Of a stretch of 64,000 nucleotides of DNA, positions 19,984-28,432 are shown piece by piece (the first letter of the stretch is position 1; the number at the start of each line of letters is the position of its first letter). Both the position numbers and the translations under genes were made by a program. The stretch comes from Tremella fuciformis (lineage: Eukaryota > Basidiomycota > Tremellomycetes > Tremellales > Tremellaceae): positions 2,852,001 to 2,916,000 of the forward strand of contig CP136490.1 of assembly GCA_032768795.1 (NCBI GenBank), written 5' to 3'. The notes under the pieces are model-generated. The model was given only the letters and a program-made list of their open reading frames with translations, was not told where the DNA came from and searched no databases.

Positions 19984-22900
19984 CTAATGGCGAAGTCCTC
20001 TGAGCCTTGATGATCTGCGATCAGATCTTTTGGTGTCTGGTTGAGGTAGAGCTTGGCGTTGTGCTCTGGTCGGAGGGAAATGATAATGAGAATCCTTGAG
20101 ATGTTGTCGATGGAATTTATTGTAGGCCGTGGTGTGATGAACATTCTCCCAGGGTTCCCATGAGTTGTGGGCACTGGAGTAGTCCTTCCAGCTGACAAGG
20201 TAGTCGTAACCATTGTCTGAGCTGATGCGTGAGTCCAGAATGCGGTCCACAATGTATTCTTCTTGGCCATCAACTTCAATGCGTGGTGGAGGGTCCTGTG
20301 GTTGCTGGGGGTGACCCTTGCGCATTGGTTCCAGGAGGTTGACATGAAAGACCGGATGTATGGCCATCGATGGTGGAAGGTCAAGCTTGAATGCCAGAGG
20401 AGATGAAGTCGCTTCAATGATTTTGAAGGGCCCTAGCATCCTTTGATCCAGCTTGAGAGATGGTCGCAAGGTCTGTATGTTCCTGCGATTGAGGAAGACC
20501 TGATCGCCTACTTTGAACAGAGGCTTGTTCTCGTTGTTGATCTCCTTGATTTTCTGATTGTAGAACTTGGTGTAGTGCTCCTGTGCTGTCCTGATGTTAT
20601 TGGCAAGTATTTGGTGTAGGGAGCGTAGAGTGCCAAGGTGTGAGTCCACAGCTGGGACTGTCTGGGTTTCCAAGGATGGCGATGGCGAGAGTGTATCGTT
20701 GGGATGATAGCCATAGTTGGCTTCAAAGGGTGTGAACTTTGTAGATGTGTGAACAGAGTTGTTGTAGCTGTACTCTGCTAAGTCCAAGAGTGATGACCAA
20801 TTTGCTTGATCATAGTCACAGAAGGATCGAAGGTAGTGTTCCAAGACTTGATTGACTCTCTCTGTCTGTCCATCTGATTGCGGATGGAAGGCCGTGGAGA
20901 AGTTTGGTGTGATGCCTAGTCCTTTGACAAAGGCTCGCCAGAATTGAGAGTTGAAGATTGGGCCACGGTCGGAGACAATGTCCTTAGGAAGTCCATGGAG
21001 TCGCCAAATGTGTTGTCTGAACATTGTGGCCAGGTTGGGCGCATCAAAGCCTTCTTCCTTGAAAGGTATGAAGTGGGCTTGTTTTGTGAAGCGATCAACA
21101 AAGACCATAATGCAATCGTAGCCATTGGAAGTCGGTAGTTTAACAATGGCATCCATAGATATTGATTGCCAAGGTTTTGTTGGTATTGGGAGTGGCTGTA
21201 GTGGGCCATAGGGTTTGTGTCGAGGTATTTTGTTCCGTGCGCAAGTGTGACATCCGTCCACATAGGTGTTGGTAAATTGTCGTATCCCTGGGAAGTAATA
21301 GTGTCGTGAAAGGAGTTGGTAGGTCTTCAGTTGACCATAGTGTCCTGCGGTAGGTGCGTTATGACTCTTATGAAGCAGGGCAATCTTGAGGTCGTAGTTA
21401 TCCGGGATGTAGACCTTCTTGTTGTATCGGATGATGTTGCTATCGAGGCTGAATTCCTTGAGTTTTCCTTGGAGTGTGCTGGGAACAGGTCGATCTGGAT
21501 GATGCAGATAAGGCAAAAGCTCTTTAAGGACAGGGTCCTCAGGCTGAAGTTGCTCTATCTTGGTCATCAAGTCGGATTTTACTGGGGTGTCGGAAGTATC
21601 GGTAGGTGCAAGGGCGCCAATGATGAACTGCCCTGGTTTGAGGAGTGTATGTGGAGGTGCTTCTGCAGCTCTACTCCCCCCTTGAAGGTCTGACCTCCTG
21701 GTCAGGGCATCTGGTTTGCCCATCTTTTCTCCGGGTCGGTAGTGTATCTTGAAATTGAAGTTGGCTAAGAGTTCTGCCCAACGAGCTTGTCGTCTGTTGA
21801 GCACCTTGGAGGTGGTGAAATATTCGAGGTTCTTGTGATCGGTATAGACTGTGATCTCTTTTGCTCCTTCAAGGTATGGTCGCCAGTGTTTGAATGCTTC
21901 CACAATAGCAAGCATTTCCTTGTCGTAGATTTCGTAGTTGAGCTCTGCTGGTTGAAGCTTCCGGGAGTAATATGCGATGGGGTGAAGCTCTTTGGAGTTG
22001 TCTGATGTGTGTGACAGGACGCCTGCAATAGCAAAGTCGGATGCGTCTGTCTCCATAACAATGGGTTTCCCTGGCTGGAAGTGCTGGAGGATGGGAGCGC
22101 TGGTGAAAGCACCTTTCAATGTGTCGAAGGCATTTTGTGCTGTATTGCCCCATTCAAAATTGACTCCTTTGCGTAGGAGCTGTGTGAGGGGTGCCGTGAC
22201 CTTGGAGTATGCCTTGATGAAACGTCGGTAGAAGTTGGCAAAGCCAAGAAAGACTTGAACATCATGGACAGATTTTGGCGGTGGCCAGTTGGTGACAGCT
22301 TCAACTTTGTGAGGGTCCATTCTGACTCCTTTGTCAGAGACAAGGTAGCCTAGGAAATCAACCTCATGCTTGAAGAAGGTGCACTTTTCTGCCTTAGCCC
22401 ATAGATGATGCTCTTCCAGTCGTTGCAAGACTTGCTTGACATGGTCGATATGTTTGTCCTTTGATTTGCTGAAGATGAGGATGTCGTCCAGGTATACAAT
22501 GATGAAGACATCCAAGAAGTCTCTGAGGACGTCGTTGATGAGATTTTGGAATGATGCGGGCGCATTTGTAAGCCCAAAAGGCATTACAAGGTATTCGTAG
22601 TGTCCATAGCGTGTGCGGAATGCCGTTTTCCATTCATCGCCTTTGGCAATGCGGACAAGGTTGTAGGCGGCACGTAGGTCGATTTTGCTGAACCATGAAG
22701 CTCCTTTGAGCCTGTCCAAAGATTCCTGTATCAATGGAAGTGGGTAGCGATTTTTCCTGGTGATGCTGTTGAGCTGTCGGTAGTCAACGCATAGTCGTAG
22801 GGATCCATCTGGCTTCTTGACGAAGAGGATGGGAGAGCCAGCCGGGCTTGAACTTGGTCGTATGAATCCTTTCTTGAGGTTTTCCTTGAGGTACTCGTCC

Positions 22901-23931
22901 AAAGCCTTGAGCTCTACTTCAGAGAGGCTGTAGATCGGACCAAACTTGGGCTGCGCATCACCTTCAAGTGTTATGGCATGATCATAGGCACTGTGCTCTG
23001 GGAGCTTATCGGAGTTGGACTTTCTGAATACTTCCAAATGGTCGTGGAAGTCTGCGGGGATGATTTCCTTGAGTTGCTGAAGGTCAGGTTCCATAGTGTC
23101 GTCATCGTCTTCCTGAGCAGGTTGAGGGTCGATGAGGCCTGAGACTTGAGCCATAGTGGTGATGCCGTAGATTTCTGCCGTTTTCATAGCTGTCCGGAAG
23201 GCAGAGGCACTGATGAGTGATATCCTTGGGGTTGAGGTTGTTGTTCCGTTTGTGTTGTTGTTTGTGTCCTTGGGCGATGGCGTACCTGCAGTTTTGGTGC
23301 TGGGCAGGTTACCTGAGCTCGTTTTCCTTGGGGTCCTTGGGGTCCTTGATTTCCTTGAGTCTCGAGGGTTCCTTGGTGACTGAGGAGCAGAATCTGCCTC
23401 TACAGGTTTGTCTGACCTGCTGCACTGCTCCAGGCAGGGCGTGGAGGAGAACTTGATGGTCTGACGGGACCAATCAATGCTTGGGTTGTGCTGAGAGAGC
23501 CATGGTAGGCCAAGGATGATGGGGTATGTGCCGAGTGATGTGATGTCAAGAGAGAGCGTCTCTTCATGACCTGGAAGGCACAAGGTGAGGGGTTTGGTGT
23601 GGTGTGTGATGGCGCCCGAAGAAATTGGTCGTCCATCAATGACTGAGACCTCTAAAGGCTCATCCTTGAGTATCCTTGGTATGTCCGTAGTGTCGAGGAA
23701 GTTTGCGTTGATGAAGCTGGCTGTTGCACCAGAATCAATCATAGCAAGTGTGTCGTAGTTGGCTTCCCCATACTTGAGCGTGATGGGAAGGCAAAGGTGA
23801 TCCTTGGGTGAAGCGGGAAGTATTGTTGACTGTAGCGATGTTGCCGTGATCAAGTGTTGTGTGTGATGTACCGTTTTGTGCCCCTTTGGGAGCCCCAGAG
23901 GTGGGGGCACGCTTAGGCCTGGGGCTGCGTG
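19984..23931 (-). CDS. Ty3 D Pol, made by -1 frameshifting from gag (about 1315 aa)
   Basis: Protease (IDSGATASF), RT (KIDLRAAYN...YLDDIL), RNase H (METDASDFAI), integrase zinc motif (CHTCARNK) and core (SMDAIV, SDRGPIF, HPQSDGQTERVN), GPY/F (MLGPFKIIE) and chromodomain (YLVSWKDYSSAHNSWEPWE) appear in that order. It is longer than B mainly through an Arg/Ser/Thr-rich stretch after the protease. The frame lacks an ATG near its start and is entered by frameshifting. No stops interrupt it. Confidence 0.95.
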   Translation of the reverse strand, partial: HAAPGLSVPPPLGLPKGHKTVHHTQHLITATSLQSTILPASPKDHLCLPITLKYGEANYDTLAMIDSGATASFINANFLDTTDIPRILKDEPLEVSVIDGRPISSGAITHHTKPLTLCLPGHEETLSLDITSLGTYPIILGLPWLSQHNPSIDWSRQTIKFSSTPCLEQCSRSDKPVEADSAPQSPRNPRDSRKSRTPRTPRKTSSGNLPSTKTAGTPSPKDTNNNTNGTTTSTPRISLISASAFRTAMKTAEIYGITTMAQVSGLIDPQPAQEDDDDTMEPDLQQLKEIIPADFHDHLEVFRKSNSDKLPEHSAYDHAITLEGDAQPKFGPIYSLSEVELKALDEYLKENLKKGFIRPSSSPAGSPILFVKKPDGSLRLCVDYRQLNSITRKNRYPLPLIQESLDRLKGASWFSKIDLRAAYNLVRIAKGDEWKTAFRTRYGHYEYLVMPFGLTNAPASFQNLINDVLRDFLDVFIIVYLDDILIFSKSKDKHIDHVKQVLQRLEEHHLWAKAEKCTFFKHEVDFLGYLVSDKGVRMDPHKVEAVTNWPPPKSVHDVQVFLGFANFYRRFIKAYSKVTAPLTQLLRKGVNFEWGNTAQNAFDTLKGAFTSAPILQHFQPGKPIVMETDASDFAIAGVLSHTSDNSKELHPIAYYSRKLQPAELNYEIYDKEMLAIVEAFKHWRPYLEGAKEITVYTDHKNLEYFTTSKVLNRRQARWAELLANFNFKIHYRPGEKMGKPDALTRRSDLQGGSRAAEAPPHTLLKPGQFIIGALAPTDTSDTPVKSDLMTKIEQLQPEDPVLKELLPYLHHPDRPVPSTLQGKLKEFSLDSNIIRYNKKVYIPDNYDLKIALLHKSHNAPTAGHYGQLKTYQLLSRHYYFPGIRQFTNTYVDGCHTCARNKIPRHKPYGPLQPLPIPTKPWQSISMDAIVKLPTSNGYDCIMVFVDRFTKQAHFIPFKEEGFDAPNLATMFRQHIWRLHGLPKDIVSDRGPIFNSQFWRAFVKGLGITPNFSTAFHPQSDGQTERVNQVLEHYLRSFCDYDQANWSSLLDLAEYSYNNSVHTSTKFTPFEANYGYHPNDTLSPSPSLETQTVPAVDSHLGTLRSLHQILANNIRTAQEHYTKFYNQKIKEINNENKPLFKVGDQVFLNRRNIQTLRPSLKLDQRMLGPFKIIEATSSPLAFKLDLPPSMAIHPVFHVNLLEPMRKGHPQQPQDPPPRIEVDGQEEYIVDRILDSRISSDNGYDYLVSWKDYSSAHNSWEPWENVHHTTAYNKFHRQHLKDSHYHFPPTRAQRQALPQPDTKRSDRRSSRLRGLRH

Positions 23932-23937
23932 TTTTTT
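23891..23937 (-). promoter_or_regulatory. -1 programmed frameshift signal, gag-pol of Ty3 D
   Basis: On the minus strand gcA AAA AAC (23937-23931) is followed after four bases by AGCCCCAG (23926-23919) pairing with CTGGGGCT (23898-23891). Heptamer, spacer and stem are the same as in element B, although the loop bases differ, which supports function. Confidence 0.85.
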
Positions 23938-24929
23938 GCCTTGTTGTCGGAGGCAACGGCGGCAACCTTGGTTGCAGCGTTGATTTGAGCTTTCTGCTCA
24001 CGGCGTCGCTGAGCAGCACGGCACTCAAAGGCCTTGTGACCTGGCTTGCCACAATAGTTGCAGAGGTTCTCCTTCATGCGTCGCTCACGCTCAGCCTGAG
24101 AGATTGGCCCATAGGCCTGGCGTGTCTGAGCAGCATCGATTTCCATGGGAGTAGGAGAGAATGTCGTAGTTGTTGTACGCGGGACAAAGGTGTTGGCCTT
24201 TGTAGAAGCAGTGCCTGAGCGTGGGTAGCTGATGTTGTTGACAGGGCGCTGAGTGTTGATTTGAGGTCGAGGGTTGTTGTTTGTGCGTCGCCTTTGATAG
24301 AGGAGGTCATCGTACTCAATGGCGGCTGTGACCAACGCCTCGTAGTCCTTGAATTTGCCAGGAGCAAGGAGTCGATCCTTGACATCGTCCTTGAGGCCAT
24401 CAAAGAAGTTCTGCTTTTTTGTCTCATTGTTCCAGTGCACATAGGCTGCGTGGCGCTGGAATTCTGTGGCGTAGAGACTGGCAGATCCTATTTGTCGGAG
24501 GTTGCGTAGCTTGAAACGAGATGTCTCAGCCAGGTTGGCATCGCCAAAGTACTTCTTAAATTCGATTTGAAAGTCCTCCCAGTCATGGAGCCAAGAGGGC
24601 TGATCCTCTGCATCCATGCCAAGGTAAGGTAAGACCCATCGGTAGGCTTCTTCCTTGAGGAGATTGGTTGCAAAGGCAATTCGAGTGATGTCGGTGCCGT
24701 AGGTACGAGGTTGAACAGCAAAGACCATGTTGCACTTGGCCAGGAACTCCAAAGTCTGATCCTTACGACCATTGAAAGGCGGTGGATGGGAGATCTTTGG
24801 CTCCTTAGCATGCTCAGGCCTGGTGTTGGTAGCTTGAAGGGTGTTGATCTGAGCCTGCAGCTGCAAGATCATGTCATGCTGCACTTGCAACGCTTGCTCA
24901 GCATTGAGCTGGGTGTTGGTAGATTCCAT
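23913..24929 (-). CDS. Ty3 D Gag (338 aa)
   Basis: It starts at ATG 24929. The N-terminal Gln-rich helix is followed by the Gag capsid-type domain (FLAKCNMVFAVQPRTYGTD...FKKYFGD) and the zinc knuckle (CNYCGKPGHKAFEC, about residue 288). It is very similar to Gag of element B except for the variable linker before the knuckle. Confidence 0.95.
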   Translation of the reverse strand: MESTNTQLNAEQALQVQHDMILQLQAQINTLQATNTRPEHAKEPKISHPPPFNGRKDQTLEFLAKCNMVFAVQPRTYGTDITRIAFATNLLKEEAYRWVLPYLGMDAEDQPSWLHDWEDFQIEFKKYFGDANLAETSRFKLRNLRQIGSASLYATEFQRHAAYVHWNNETKKQNFFDGLKDDVKDRLLAPGKFKDYEALVTAAIEYDDLLYQRRRTNNNPRPQINTQRPVNNISYPRSGTASTKANTFVPRTTTTTFSPTPMEIDAAQTRQAYGPISQAERERRMKENLCNYCGKPGHKAFECRAAQRRREQKAQINAATKVAAVASDNKAKNTQPQA

Positions 24930-25056
24930 GGTGACAGGGATGGATTAACCTGGGCGTCAGCAAGAGTTTTTGGGTATCTGGGAAAGCCTTGGGTGGCAAA
25001 AATGCGAAAATGTTGTTGACGAGAGGACGAGGGACGAGCAAGGACTAAAGGGGTTG

Positions 25057-25066
25057 AGCAATGGAT
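25057..25066 (-). other. Self-priming PBS of Ty3 D
   Basis: On the minus strand ATCCATTGCT lies two bases after the LTR end and is the exact complement of AGCAATGGAT in the LTR (25240-25231 on the minus strand), itself about 35 nt after a TATATAAA box (about 25,275-25,282). Confidence 0.8.
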
Positions 25067-25068
25067 AC

Positions 25069-25550
25069 TGTCACGCCTGCGGGTAGTCTGCGGTAGCGAG
25101 AGGTCTGCCTTGGGTACTGAAGGGGTTTAGTCTCTGGCTCGTAGAGCTTGATGACTGCCTTAGGTACTGAGGTGACTGAAGTGTTGGGTTAAGACCAACT
25201 GAGTGACTTTGTGTGAAGAGAAGACACAAGATCCATTGCTGAAGAATCAAACGAATTGCGAGAAGAAGGGGGTTTATATAGACAAAAGGGGTCGTCTGGT
25301 ATCTGACCATACTATGTCTGTCACCTGTCCAGAATACGTCCATCTCCAAGTAAATCCCCTGTCCAGTGCATGGCTGACGTTTGTCATGCGTGATGCACTT
25401 CTATGCATCCTTAAGCTATGCCGGGTGTCCGACGGGGCATAGTCAAGTGTCGGTCATCTCCCTTCATAGCAAGAGCCATGAAGGAGACAAATGCGACAGA
25501 TAATTGAGTCAATGACGCGACCTTGGTGGTAAATTTGCCGGGTCATGACA
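25069..25550 (-). repeat. 5' LTR of Ty3 D (482 bp) with promoter
   Basis: It contains the TATA box and inferred RNA start described for the PBS. It is bounded on the right by the CCGAG target duplication. Confidence 0.94.
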
Positions 25551-26172
25551 CCGAGGTGCTGGCCATGTCGACACCGCCCGCACCTTGTGGGTCCATCGAT
25601 ACGCCCCTCGGGTCGATGATGTAGCCCAGGAACTCTACGGAGTCGGTATGAAACTGGCACTTGTCGTGTTTTGCGAACAGTTCGAATTTCCGCAGTCATT
25701 GTAGGACTTCTTTGACGTGTCTCTCGTGCTCGCTCCGTGACTTCAAGAAGATAAGTATGTCGTCCAGATAGACTATGACGAAAATGTCCAGCACATCGCG
25801 GAATATGTGGTTCATCAAGTGTTGGAATGAGGCTGGGGCATTCGTGAGGCCGAATGGCATCACTCGGTATTCGAACAGCCCGAACCGAGTCCTGAATGCG
25901 GTTTTCCATTCTTCCCCGGCGGCGATCCGGAGGAGGTTGTACGCGCCACGTAGGTCTATTTTCGAGTAGATAGTGGCCGCACGGAGTTGGTCTAGTAGAT
26001 CTCCGATCAACGGTAGGGGATAACGGTTCTTGACGGTTATGTTATTCAACTTGCGGTAGTCCACGCAAAGGCGTAAGGATCCGTCTTTCTTCTTTACGAA
26101 TAGGATTGGCGAGGCCGCTGGTGACTCCGAAGGTACAATGAAGCCTTTCTTGAGGTTCGTATCCAAGTAGTC
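25551..26172 (-). pseudogene. G0 pol fragment: reverse transcriptase with one stop and a 2-bp deletion
   Basis: Minus-strand reading gives RT motifs ([58 protein letters not shown]). A TGA at 25696-25698 follows KEVLQ, where homologs have Arg. Just before the element D junction (about 25,585-25,589) two bases are missing from a CA run compared with B and D, which puts the following RT segment in another frame. RT is therefore inactive. Confidence 0.88.
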
Positions 26173-26934
26173 TCAAAGGGCCTCCTGTTCGTTCACGGAC
26201 AGCGAGTAGATCGGGCCGAATGTTGGCTCCGCGCCGTCGAGTAGCGGGATGCGGTGGTCGAAAGGCCTATGAGGAGGTAGCTTGGTGGCCTCCGCCTCTG
26301 AGAAGACATCTAGGAATTCGTGGTATTCGGCAGGTACCACATCCTCTATCCGAGGTGGGTCCACGGAGATGGCTCGTAGGTAGATCGCCCCTTTGGGTTC
26401 GTCCGTAATCTGTTCGAATGCCTCGGCCGAGATGAGGGAGATTGCTTTTGGTTTTCCCGACTTGTCCTGGTGGGACCTCGAGGGAGGAGGTCGAATGACC
26501 AGGTTATCCCAGTCGAGCGTTGGTTTGACTTCTTTGAAGAATGGCGCCCCAAGGATGATGGGGCCCACATCTAGTCTGGCGACCAGGAATGTAGCTGTAT
26601 AAGGCTGGAACCCTTCTCCTAGCAAGAGGGTGAGGGTAACCTCTTGTTCGATAGCGCTGCGGGAGCCATCCGCTAATCGTAGGGTCTGCTTGATTCTAGA
26701 AGGGCGCAATTCGAGTTTCGACTCGATGGCGTAGGTTTTCTCTATAAAGTTCCGGGAGGCCCCGGTGTCGAGCAGCGCTCGGGATACTAGTGATTGTTTA
26801 TTTACGACGGCGACAGGTATATGGAAAAGGTCTGGGGTATCAGGAATAGTTGACGTCGAGATTGGGAGTGCGGCGAAGGTGGCGGTCACGCTGAGGCGTA
26901 CCTCGCCACCGCGGGGCTGGGGTACGCCAACTTG
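26173..26934 (-). pseudogene. G0 pol fragment: protease domain, ends at premature TGA
   Basis: The protease active site reads LLDTGASRNFI. The frame ends at TGA 26173-26175, directly before the RT (next codons [11 protein letters not shown]); homologs read through here. It overlaps gag in the -1 frame and has no ATG of its own near the start. Confidence 0.88.
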
Positions 26935-28160
26935 TTTCCCGAATCGTCTTTGTCGAATTTCGCATGGTCGAGGTTGGCGTTCGCATTCGCTGCTTCGTGT
27001 CTAATACCATTGAGGCGGACTGCGTTCGCCCCAGATGCGGGGCTGTTTTGAGGAGCCCGCGTTTTCGGGGCCGTGGGGCAGTTGGCTACAATGTGATCCG
27101 GGCTCTCACAGTATAGACACAGGTTTTTGTCCATCCGTCGCTGTCTTTCGCTGGGCGAGATCCTACCCCTCGGGTGTCCGTCGTCCTTCCGATATCTCTG
27201 GTTGATCGGAGGTCGAGAGGGCGGATTCGGGGGTCGAACGTAGTCCCTCGAAGATCTGTCGGCGCGGTCGCGGGAGTGAGTTGTCGCCGGCGTCTCGCCG
27301 AACTTTTTCGAGGTAGCTCGCTCCGGCTCGCGCTGCAGCAAGTTGTTGCGGACACTGTCCTGCTGTACGTTGAGACGAATTGCTACGTCCGCTAGCTCTT
27401 TTAGGGATCTGGGCTCGTGCTCGCGATTCGCTATGGCCAGGCGGATTTTGGGTCGCAGACCCGACTCGAACATGTCTCGTAGGCTACGGTCCTCATACTC
27501 CACATCGGCTGAGATTGCCAGGAATCGTGCATAGTATTCCGAGACCGTGCGGGTTTGCGACAGTTTCTTGAGTTGTTGCACCGCAATGCGGTGTCTATCC
27601 GGGTCACCAAACATGTCCTGTAACTCGGAAATGAATTGGTCCAAGTCGGAGCAAAAAAGGGGTTGTTCGGTTTTCGGCCTGTTGAAGTACGGTTCCCACC
27701 AACGAAGGGCATTTCCCCGTAGGTAGGATGCCGCCCAAATGACTTGCCTCCGCGAGTCCAGGCCACCGCCCTGCATGCTAAGGTACATTCGTACCTGGGT
27801 AATGTATTGCGGTAGCTTATCGCGGTCACCGTGATATTCATCTGGGGGGTTCACCTTGAAGGATCTCGTCGCGTTCGAAATCCTTTGAGCGGACTCGAGC
27901 GGCGAGTGGTCGTGGTCGAGATCCGTGTCCGTGATCTCTTCCAGAGGAGTACCTTGCGCGGCTCCCGTGTGATGAGTGGTTGCCGGGGTGGCCCGCTCGG
28001 CCAAAGCGAGACGGGCGGCCGCTAGGGCCGAGTCGCTCTGCTCCTTGGCTTGGCGAAGCTCGAGTATCTGACGTCGGAGTTCCTCAACCTCCGTAGGAGT
28101 GTCGAGGTCCTCCAAGTCCGGGTCGACATGCGACCGTAGTTGGCGAGTGGAAGCACTCAT
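26886..28160 (-). CDS. G0 Gag (about 424 aa), ORF still open
   Basis: The first good ATG is at 28160 (MSASTRQLRSH). A coiled-coil-like N-terminus (EVEELRRQILELRQAKEQ) precedes a retrotransposon Gag capsid-type domain (YITQVRMYLSMQGGG...ALRWWEPYF...MFGDPDR) and a CCHC knuckle (CLYCESPDHIVANC). It is quite distinct from Gag of B and D, so G0 is a separate Ty3 lineage. The gag frame remains intact although pol is broken. Gag-only elements can be mobilised in trans, but with no second LTR this one should be dead. Confidence 0.85.
   Translation of the reverse strand: MSASTRQLRSHVDPDLEDLDTPTEVEELRRQILELRQAKEQSDSALAAARLALAERATPATTHHTGAAQGTPLEEITDTDLDHDHSPLESAQRISNATRSFKVNPPDEYHGDRDKLPQYITQVRMYLSMQGGGLDSRRQVIWAASYLRGNALRWWEPYFNRPKTEQPLFCSDLDQFISELQDMFGDPDRHRIAVQQLKKLSQTRTVSEYYARFLAISADVEYEDRSLRDMFESGLRPKIRLAIANREHEPRSLKELADVAIRLNVQQDSVRNNLLQREPERATSKKFGETPATTHSRDRADRSSRDYVRPPNPPSRPPINQRYRKDDGHPRGRISPSERQRRMDKNLCLYCESPDHIVANCPTAPKTRAPQNSPASGANAVRLNGIRHEAANANANLDHAKFDKDDSGNKLAYPSPAVARYASA
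26934..26940 (-). promoter_or_regulatory. Candidate -1 frameshift heptamer of G0
   Basis: In the gag frame the sequence reads tcG GGA AAC, a valid X XXY YYZ heptamer. One base back, the pol frame is open across the gag stop into the protease. A weak stem GTACC...GGTAC with a GC-rich loop lies just downstream. Confidence 0.6.
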
Positions 28161-28191
28161 GTTCCTCGACTTGCAATACTCAGTGCGAGTA

Positions 28192-28206
28192 TAGTCGAAT
28201 GTATCT
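28192..28206 (-). other. Self-priming PBS of G0
   Basis: Minus strand AGATACATTCGACTA lies two bases after the LTR end and is a perfect 15-nt complement of TAGTCGAATGTATCT inside the LTR (28330-28316). That segment lies about 28 nt after a TATA-like CATATAG, as expected for the RNA 5' end. Confidence 0.8.
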
Positions 28207-28208
28207 AA

Positions 28209-28392
28209 TGTCAAGACCGGACGTAGGATAGTCCGCATCAAGCTGGGAAGTCGAGGTTGCCTCACAGGGAGTATGCAATCGAGTAGAGCTACTAGAAGTA
28301 GACTGGGAGTACAAGAGATACATTCGACTAGAGATCCCCTCTACTCGAATGTCTACTATATGTATTCGAAAACCGTTCAACTATACTAGACA
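28209..28392 (-). repeat. 5' LTR of G0 (184 bp), single copy
   Basis: Minus-strand ends are TGTCTAGTATAG and CTTGACA, matching the TGTC...GACA style of B and D. The boundary on the gag side is set by the PBS spacing. No partner LTR is visible in the window. Confidence 0.7.
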
Positions 28393-28432
28393 GTCCGAGT
28401 GCCGCATTTAGCAGTTCGGCTATCTCACCCGG

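Larger units (their letters stand above)
19490..25550 (-). mobile_element. Ty3/gypsy chromovirus D, full length and intact
   Basis: This 6061-bp element is flanked by CCGAG (19485-19489 and 25551-25555). Its 482-bp LTRs begin TGTCATGACC on the minus strand and end in TGACA. It has a self-priming PBS, gag, a -1 frameshift site, pol, and the same purine tract (AGAGGGGGAG) as B. The proteins are highly similar to those of B while the LTRs differ in length and sequence, so B and D are sister families. Confidence 0.96.
980..28392 (-). mobile_element. G0: old Ty3/gypsy chromovirus, decayed, host of four nested insertions
   Basis: Five minus-strand blocks (980-1949, 7004-7526, 13716-14004, 19041-19489, 25551-28392) join at 5-bp target duplications into one gag-pol element of about 5.1 kb. 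Order in the direction of transcription is 5' LTR (28209-28392), PBS, gag, protease, RT, RNase H, integrase, chromodomain. No copy of the LTR was found by eye in 1-980, and the sequence after the pol stop leads straight into the convergent unknown gene, so the 3' end appears truncated. The element carries three in-frame TGA stops and a short deletion in pol, so it is non-autonomous. It is clearly older than its four intact insertions. Confidence 0.93.

Noticed and set aside
980..28392. Repeat-induced point mutation (RIP) of the stack
   Set aside because: Young elements keep very many TCG/CGA sites and open frames; only three candidate transitions occur, all in the oldest element.
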